This document shows positions 59,419 through 64,000 of a stretch of DNA of 64,000 nucleotides, piece by piece. The notes beneath the pieces are model-generated. The model had not been told where the DNA came from, searched no databases, and was given only the letters and a program-made list of their open reading frames with translations. Position 1 is the first letter of the stretch, and each line of letters starts with the position of its first letter. Source of the stretch: JAFAGX01 sp035623335 (lineage in GTDB: Bacteria > Acidobacteriota > Terriglobia > Terriglobales > Acidobacteriaceae); assembly GCA_035623335.1 (NCBI GenBank), contig DASPTQ010000235.1, positions 1 to 64,000 on the forward strand, written 5' to 3'. The position numbers were made by a program, and so were the translations under genes.

Positions 59419-60364
59419 GCAATCCAACATGTATAGCGCGCCAGCCAATCCGCGAATAGCCATCATAGGTTTTGGTGAGGTCGGCGGTATTTTTGGAAAT
59501 GATTTCGCCAAGCGAGGCATTGCGGTTTCGATTTTCGACATTCTGCTCGATTCGGAACGCCATCGCCAACCAATGCGGGCAAAGGCCGAGAGGTGTGGAG
59601 TCAAAGCCGAGGACACTCTGCGCGATTGTCTACGCGATGCGGATCTCGTCATTTCGGCTGTCACCGCTTCGTCAGCGCTCGAGGTAGCGGAAGCGGCCGC
59701 AACGATCCTCGATCGCAAGCAGATCTTTCTCGATCTTAACTCGGTGTCACCCGAAACCAAGCGCAAGGCGGCCGCCTGCATCGAGCAACCGACGAAAGAA
59801 AAGGACGGAGCGCGGTTTGTGGAAGCGGCCGTGATGGCAGGCGTCCCAGGCAAGCGATTGCAAGTTCCGATGCTGCTTGGCGGCGCGCATGCATTGGCGG
59901 CGAGCGAATTGCTCGAGTCGCTGGGAATGAATGCCACGGCTCTGAGCGATCAAATCGGCGTGGTATCGGCTGTGAAAATGTGCCGTAGCGTCATGATCAA
60001 AGGCTTGGAGGCATTGGCGGTCGAATGTCTCTTTGCGGCCCGCCGATATGGAGCCGAGCAGGCGGTGCTCGAATCTCTTGCCGCCACCTATCCTGGCATG
60101 GGCTGGAATGATCGCTTGCCGGATTATCTGATCGGCCGCGTTGCCGAGCACGGCCGGAGGCGCGCTGCCGAACTGCGGGAAGTTGCTCAGACGCTCGAGG
60201 AGGTAGCCGTCGAACCGACGATGGCGCTGGCCGCAGCCGAGCGCCAGGAGCAGCTGGTTTGCGAAATGGCTGAGCGGGAGCTTGCTGTTCCGCCGGACGA
60301 CTCCTTTTCCTGGCGCTCACTGGCCGACTCCGTTGCGCAAAACAGACGATCGCGCCCTGATTGA
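59411..60364 (+). CDS. 6-phosphogluconate dehydrogenase-like NAD(P)-binding protein with DUF1932
   Basis: A 317-residue protein. The Rossmann motif is RIAIIGFGEVGGIFGNDFAKRG, followed by DLVISAVTASSALEVAE and the beta-hydroxyacid dehydrogenase-like strand FLDLNSVSPETKRKAA. The C-terminal helical part, with VSAVKMCRSVMIKGLEAL (holding the catalytic lysine position), is DUF1932. It should oxidise or reduce a 3-hydroxyacid. In this operon it could act on a ring-cleavage intermediate, but it is not related to LigC. ATG 59411 overlaps the previous stop, and ATG 59429 is possible. Confidence 0.82.
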   Translation: MPRQSNMYSAPANPRIAIIGFGEVGGIFGNDFAKRGIAVSIFDILLDSERHRQPMRAKAERCGVKAEDTLRDCLRDADLVISAVTASSALEVAEAAATILDRKQIFLDLNSVSPETKRKAAACIEQPTKEKDGARFVEAAVMAGVPGKRLQVPMLLGGAHALAASELLESLGMNATALSDQIGVVSAVKMCRSVMIKGLEALAVECLFAARRYGAEQAVLESLAATYPGMGWNDRLPDYLIGRVAEHGRRRAAELREVAQTLEEVAVEPTMALAAAERQEQLVCEMAERELAVPPDDSFSWRSLADSVAQNRRSRPD

Positions 60365-60507
60365 CCCTGTACGATTTTCAACCCGGCGCGGATTGTCGGC
60401 CCAAGCAAGCGTGGAAGAAACCCGCCTGGATTCCTTGCATGAGCGCGGTCCAATCGAAATGAGGGAGCAAGAGGACTCCTGCAGTCGTTTGATGGAGCTC
60501 GGATCGG

Positions 60508-61221
60508 CTACAGATCTGAACGTTCTGGATTCTCTCCGCCCGACCGCGACCCCGGACGCGTCATGTTGATGCTGGTCTTCGCTCCGTGCGCGTGTTCGAC
60601 CATGAGTGCGGCGACTCTGGCGCTTTCGCCGTTTTCGAGCGCCTGAACGATGGCATGATGCTGTCGATGCGAGTAAAGCAGGTGATCGTACATGCGAGGA
60701 AGATCAATCTTATCGAAGGCTATGGCGTGGGCAGCGGCAAACGGGATCCGATCGTTGCGTCCGATCGCCTCCGCGACCACCTTGCTGCCCGACCCCTGAA
60801 CAATGAGGGAATGAAATTGTTTGTTCATGTCGCCATACCTGGCTTCATCCGCGAGCACCAGATGGCCTTTGGCGAAAATCTCGTCGCCTTCACCAAGACA
60901 CTCATGCAGGGAGTGGATCAGTCGGCGGGGCGGTCCCTGTTCGGCAAGCATGCGTGCCGCCAACCCCTCAAGCGCGCCGCGAACATCAATGGCGTCCATG
61001 ATTTCTTGTGGCGTGAACGCACGTACAACGAAGCCACGAGTGTCCAGTTGAGTGAGCACGCCCTCTTGCGCAAGCATCGGCAAAGCTTCGCGGACGGGAG
61101 TTCTAGAGACTCCGAGCTTCGCCGCCAGTTCGACCTCCCGGACTCGCTCGCCTGGCGGGAGTTCGCCGTGCAAGATCATTTCGCGAATTCTCACAATTAC
61201 GCGGGAATTCTTACCAGCCAT
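60508..61221 (-). CDS. GntR family regulator with FCD domain
   Basis: A 237-residue GntR-type repressor. Residues 1-70 form the winged helix (IREMILHGELPPGERVREVELAAKLGVSRTPVREAL). The rest is the all-helical FCD ligand domain with the metal-binding histidines in MNKQFHSLI, YSHRQHHAIV and MVEHAHG. FCD members commonly sense carboxylic acids, including vanillate (VanR type). It is convergent with the meta-cleavage operon and is the best candidate for binding the GTATAC-centred palindromes at 53.2 and 55.6-55.7 kb. This link is inference. Confidence 0.92.
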   Translation of the reverse strand: MAGKNSRVIVRIREMILHGELPPGERVREVELAAKLGVSRTPVREALPMLAQEGVLTQLDTRGFVVRAFTPQEIMDAIDVRGALEGLAARMLAEQGPPRRLIHSLHECLGEGDEIFAKGHLVLADEARYGDMNKQFHSLIVQGSGSKVVAEAIGRNDRIPFAAAHAIAFDKIDLPRMYDHLLYSHRQHHAIVQALENGESARVAALMVEHAHGAKTSINMTRPGSRSGGENPERSDL

Positions 61222-61345
61222 GTTGCCTACAAGACTATATCAGGACCCGCCTGAAGTCGGATGTTCGGATCGACTGTCGACTGCCATGAGCTGCTCGTTC
61301 GTCAGACTCAGCTTGCGCGGAATTCGCCGGCACCTGGCCCGGTGA

Positions 61346-61555
61346 CTGGCTCTCAATTCCATCAGGTCACCTTTCGCAACGACTCGATCAGCGCAGTTGA
61401 AGGCGGCGGTCGCAGTGTGTGCTTTCGCGGGCCTTCGGCTAGCAGAGGTTCGCGGGTTGAGGTGGTCCGATTACGACGGCGAGAACATCAGTGTTGAGTG
61501 GTCATCTTGGCGCGGTTCGGAGGGCGAAGCGGAGACACTCAGCGTGGGTGCCTAA
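61346..61555 (+). pseudogene. tyrosine recombinase (integrase) catalytic-domain fragment
   Basis: An open stretch of 69 codons without a start reads AQLKAAVAVCAFAGLRLAEV followed by RGLRWSDYDGENI, then stops at 61553-61555. AFAGLRLxEVRGLRWSD is the Arg-I region of tyrosine-type phage/island integrases. The remaining catalytic residues (H-x-x-R, Tyr) are absent, so only a remnant is left. It lies 32 bp before tRNA-Ser. The rest of the spacer 61222-61345 shows nothing. Confidence 0.6.
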
Positions 61556-61587
61556 GCAGTTGTGGTAGGCTATTGAAAACCAACGCC

Positions 61588-61681
61588 GGAGAGGTGGCCG
61601 AGAGGCTGAAGGCGGCGGTTTGCTAAACCGTTATACGGGCCAAAACCTGTATCGAGGGTTCGAATCCCTCCCTCTCCGCCA
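61588..61681 (+). tRNA. tRNA-Ser (GCU anticodon)
   Basis: The acceptor stem GGAGAGG (61588-61594) pairs with CCTCTCC (61671-61677), followed by G and an encoded CCA. The D-arm GTGGCCGAGAGGCTGAAGGC, the anticodon loop TTGCTAA with GCT at 61622-61624, a long variable arm (ATACGGG/CCTGTAT) and the T-arm GGGTTCGAATCCC are all typical. The long variable arm is the class II feature of serine tRNAs. It reads AGC/AGU codons. Confidence 0.97.
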
Positions 61682-62200
61682 GCTTATTGATAACCGAGCA
61701 GTTGCAACTGAATGCCGCTGAAGTGTGCTGACCGGCTATACCTGTCGAGTACCGTTCGTGCGTATAGAAAACTCAACTCGGCGACGCACAACAAGGCCGA
61801 CAACACCGGCTGCCGCATGACATTTATAATGCACGCTGCAACGCTGCGAAGCGACGCTTCAGTCAGGGAAGCCATGTCGGGCGGTGGAACGTACGAACGA
61901 TTAGGAGATGCGGGAGGACCTCCAGCTACTGAAACCAGGACCGATTTCGCCACCTACACTTTGGGCGCTAAATTGGCGTGTTTTCTGGTATTTCTACCTC
62001 GTCCAACCAGTCGAGCCATCCCACATTACATCAATCAGGGCGCCATGGGCGGCCTCGATTCAGTCGGGTTCGGGTTCGTCCACATGGACTTTTCTCAGTT
62101 GCCGCGCAACTGTGCCAGGGAAGACTGGTGTTGTAGCCAACGTTCAACCCTTAAACGTAGGTAAGAACTGTGGCTACGGACCACAAAACAAAATAGGCGC
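61682..62200. other. 519-bp stretch with no supportable gene
   Basis: Between the tRNA and the peptidase stop, several frames stay open (for example 61712-62164 plus and 61684-61953 minus), but none has a ribosome site, recognisable domain or convincing composition. No repeat or terminator is evident. A copy of the tRNA 3' end is not seen here. Confidence 0.5.
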
Positions 62201-64000
62201 TCACTGCACTACCTGCTTGAGCACCTCAGAAACGCTCGGCTCGAAATTGTTGTCGCCAAGATAGGTTGCGGTAATCGAGTACGTTCCAGGGAACGGTATG
62301 CTGGTCGTGAATTTCGCGACATATCCGATGCAATGCCCACCCGGGAGGGGTGGAACCGAACATTCGATAGCGACCGTCCCCATGATGTGGGTTCCATTCT
62401 TGAAAACAACTTTTCCAGTAGGTACGCCTCCGTAAGCTCCAACAGTCACAGCCGAGAAGGTCACGGATTTCCCAACTGTCGAGGGGTCGAGGGACGAAGC
62501 GATCTTTGTAGTGGTAGCGGCCATGTCGACAGTCTCCGTCAACACCGCGGAGGTACTATTCGCAAAGGACGAATTACCTGCATAGACTGCAGTCATGGAG
62601 TGCGTTCCCACGCTTGTCAGTGCTACCGTAAAGCTTGCTTTGCCACCAGCTAGCGTGGACGTAGCGAGCGAAGTCGCACCGTCTTTGAGCGTGACCGAAC
62701 CCGTAGCAGGCCCCCCACTGGATGGAGTAACAGTGACAGTGAACTGAACAGATTCGTGGTACTTAACAGGGTTCAAAGATGACGTCAAAGTTGTCTTCGT
62801 CTGATCGCCTATCCCGAAGCTGACTGTTTTGGCGGCTTCTTGGTTCAAAGCATTGTCGGTACTGTAAAAGCTGATAGTGTAGCTGCCAGTGCCGGAAACA
62901 GTAAAAGGCGCAGTATAGAGAATCTGCAGCCCGCTGTTGATCTGATAAACCGTCCCACGCACGCCACTAGTCGCATCGGTTGCACTAAGAGTGACGGTTA
63001 CGGGGCTGGTGTAGACGCCATTGACAATCGTGCCAGAAAGTTTGGCAGTAGTCACGGGCGGAACAGTGTCGTAGCACACCGGGCCATAAGTGTTGTCGGG
63101 AGATGCTAGTCCAGCATTGTCCCACGCTCTGACGTGCACTGTATGGCAGCCCTGGCCGGCCACCGATACAAAAGTATCTCCCAGATCAGTGGTTGTAACC
63201 TGCGGTCCAGACTGGTAAGAGTCGCAGCAGCTTTCAGTGAAGTCCCGATAAACATCGCCCGGGTCCACATCCCACTTACCCGTGAAGCCGGCGAGCCCGT
63301 TCGGAGGCAGTGCAGTGCCGCTGGTGTCTTTCGCGAGCCAAAAGACGCCCTGGTCCGAGTTATACCATTGACCTATAGTCGGGCCTTGGAAGGTAACCGT
63401 TGGCGGACCAAAATCATCGGCTATCGCAGTATTGAAAAGCCACGCGAGCTGAAGCATATTCACCGAACCCCATCCCGTCACAAGATCGTATCCGGTTGCC
63501 GCGCAGTAAGCGCTGAGCTCATTAGCGATAGTTACGTCGTTGGAGTTACATCCCATAGTGATGTCATAAAAAGGATAGTGGGGCGCGAACGCATTGAAGC
63601 CCTCGTCATAAATAACCTGATTGGGCTGCCCCAGCGGCGCACACGGCGTTAGCCCATTACAGTCCGGCCCCATGACAGCTCCGATATAAAGAAGGTACGC
63701 ATTTTCCTGGGCGAAAAAGCCTGCCATCTCGGGTCCGGCAATGCTGGTCCCAAAGACATCCGATAACAGGCCTTGGACATAAACCGTCTGAGAAGGATTC
63801 GGATCGGCATTCAATGCGAGATCAGGAACACTGCGGCTGCTCGCGCCACAAGCAGGATTTTGCTGCTGATAATCGGGCGCGGCGAACACCTTGCTGCATC
63901 CACCCCCGCTGCCGCCATCGTTTTTTTTGCTACAAGAGCCGCTGGCAGTGCCCCCGGTCCAGGCGACTTCTGTGGGATCCAGGGGCGTCCCCTCCTTCAA
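62201..64000 (-). CDS. S53 (kumamolisin-like) peptidase with Ig-like repeats (5' end outside window)
   Basis: At least 599 residues of a secreted peptidase whose N-terminus lies past base 64000. The S53 nucleophile is in VFGTSIAGPEMAGFF. The calcium site is formed by YDITMGCNSN and ATGYDLVTGWGSVN. The Glu/Asp of the catalytic triad and the prodomain are upstream and not seen. After residue 190 follow an ornate beta region (TTAKLSGTIVNGVYTSPV) and two bacterial Ig-like (Big_3-type) domains, KTTLTSSLNP to LTETV and TTKIASSLDPSTVGKSV to the end. Such enzymes are active at acid pH outside the cell. The Ig-like part may bind surfaces. Confidence 0.88.
   Translation of the reverse strand: MKEGTPLDPTEVAWTGGTASGSCSKKNDGGSGGGCSKVFAAPDYQQQNPACGASSRSVPDLALNADPNPSQTVYVQGLLSDVFGTSIAGPEMAGFFAQENAYLLYIGAVMGPDCNGLTPCAPLGQPNQVIYDEGFNAFAPHYPFYDITMGCNSNDVTIANELSAYCAATGYDLVTGWGSVNMLQLAWLFNTAIADDFGPPTVTFQGPTIGQWYNSDQGVFWLAKDTSGTALPPNGLAGFTGKWDVDPGDVYRDFTESCCDSYQSGPQVTTTDLGDTFVSVAGQGCHTVHVRAWDNAGLASPDNTYGPVCYDTVPPVTTAKLSGTIVNGVYTSPVTVTLSATDATSGVRGTVYQINSGLQILYTAPFTVSGTGSYTISFYSTDNALNQEAAKTVSFGIGDQTKTTLTSSLNPVKYHESVQFTVTVTPSSGGPATGSVTLKDGATSLATSTLAGGKASFTVALTSVGTHSMTAVYAGNSSFANSTSAVLTETVDMAATTTKIASSLDPSTVGKSVTFSAVTVGAYGGVPTGKVVFKNGTHIMGTVAIECSVPPLPGGHCIGYVAKFTTSIPFPGTYSITATYLGDNNFEPSVSEVLKQVVQ

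Noticed and set aside
55818..60364. Complete protocatechuate 4,5-cleavage pathway (ligABCIJK)
   Set aside because: No LigA/LigB, LigC or LigI homologue is seen. Only the lower 4-oxalomesaconate steps are supported.
61712..62164. 150-codon plus-strand ORF after the tRNA
   Set aside because: No ribosome site, no similarity, mixed composition. Probably non-coding.
1..64000. CRISPR arrays, complete insertion sequences, rRNA genes or replication origins
   Set aside because: No regularly spaced repeats, transposase genes with terminal inverted repeats, rRNA segments or DnaA-box clusters were seen. The only mobile-element trace is the integrase fragment at 61.35-61.55 kb.

Overview
The window is GC-rich bacterial DNA with mixed-strand gene order. 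It most resembles a soil Acidobacteriota (Terriglobia-like) chromosome. This is inferred from protein types: a very large TonB-dependent receptor with a carboxypeptidase-regulatory-like N-terminus, an S53 (kumamolisin) peptidase carrying Ig-like repeats, a degraded DUF7948/choice-of-anchor D surface protein, an exported AMMECR1/Memo/radical-SAM set with DUF362 proteins, and many glycine/serine-rich secreted proteins. No marker gene is present to place it more closely. The only RNA gene seen is tRNA-Ser(GCU) near 61.6 kb.

Layout. 0-8 kb is a peripheral aromatic block: a benzoate-CoA ligase end, a LysR regulator, an MFS transporter, a Yellow/MRJP-like secreted propeller, a dihydroxyacetophenone-dioxygenase-like cupin, a ketopantoate-reductase-like protein and a benzoylformate-decarboxylase-like ThDP enzyme. 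A benzaldehyde-dehydrogenase-like ALDH lies at 16.6 kb. 8-14.3 kb holds envelope and glycosyl-transfer genes (DoxX, GT2, DUF2064, GT-C) and a radical SAM-SPASM gene with a tiny upstream ORF, followed by TlpA-like and rhodanese-like exported redox proteins. 14.4-16.4 kb is an ActP/DUF485 symporter pair. 18.1-27.6 kb is an unusual exported radical-SAM locus: a fused NapH-NapG polyferredoxin, DUF6599, DUF362, a Tat-tagged AmrS, a Memo-AMMECR1 fusion, a membrane spermidine-synthase-like protein and a second DUF362. 27.8-34.8 kb is a plus-strand stress and RNA-repair run: small secreted proteins, tandem USP, a receiver-like/PRTase fusion, archease-RtcB, CBS and cytochrome c. 35-37 kb holds a lipoprotein and pseudogene debris.

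37.2-47.7 kb is a single-strand series reading from a TonB receptor through cytochrome c, ALDH, PcaH, PcaG and a PQQ alcohol dehydrogenase to a MetE-like methyltransferase. 48-61.2 kb is a lignin-aromatic block: feruloyl-CoA synthase, MarR, hot-dog thioesterase, FadB-like hydratase/dehydrogenase, LigM-type tetrahydrofolate O-demethylase, MetF-like reductase, a type I (VOC) extradiol dioxygenase, a GalB-like hydratase, a LigK/GalC-like aldolase, a GalD/LigU-like isomerase, a DUF1932 dehydrogenase and a GntR-FCD regulator. Three near-identical 18-bp palindromes sit in the two divergent promoter regions of this block. The window ends with an integrase fragment, the tRNA and a truncated S53 peptidase.

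Working model (inference): methoxylated hydroxycinnamates are CoA-activated, side-chain shortened and hydrolysed to vanillate-like acids. These are demethylated onto tetrahydrofolate, with the one-carbon unit handled by MetF- and possibly MetE-like enzymes. The ring is then opened either by PcaGH (intradiol) or by the VOC extradiol enzyme feeding the 4-oxalomesaconate branch. The canonical LigAB, LigC and LigI are not in the window.
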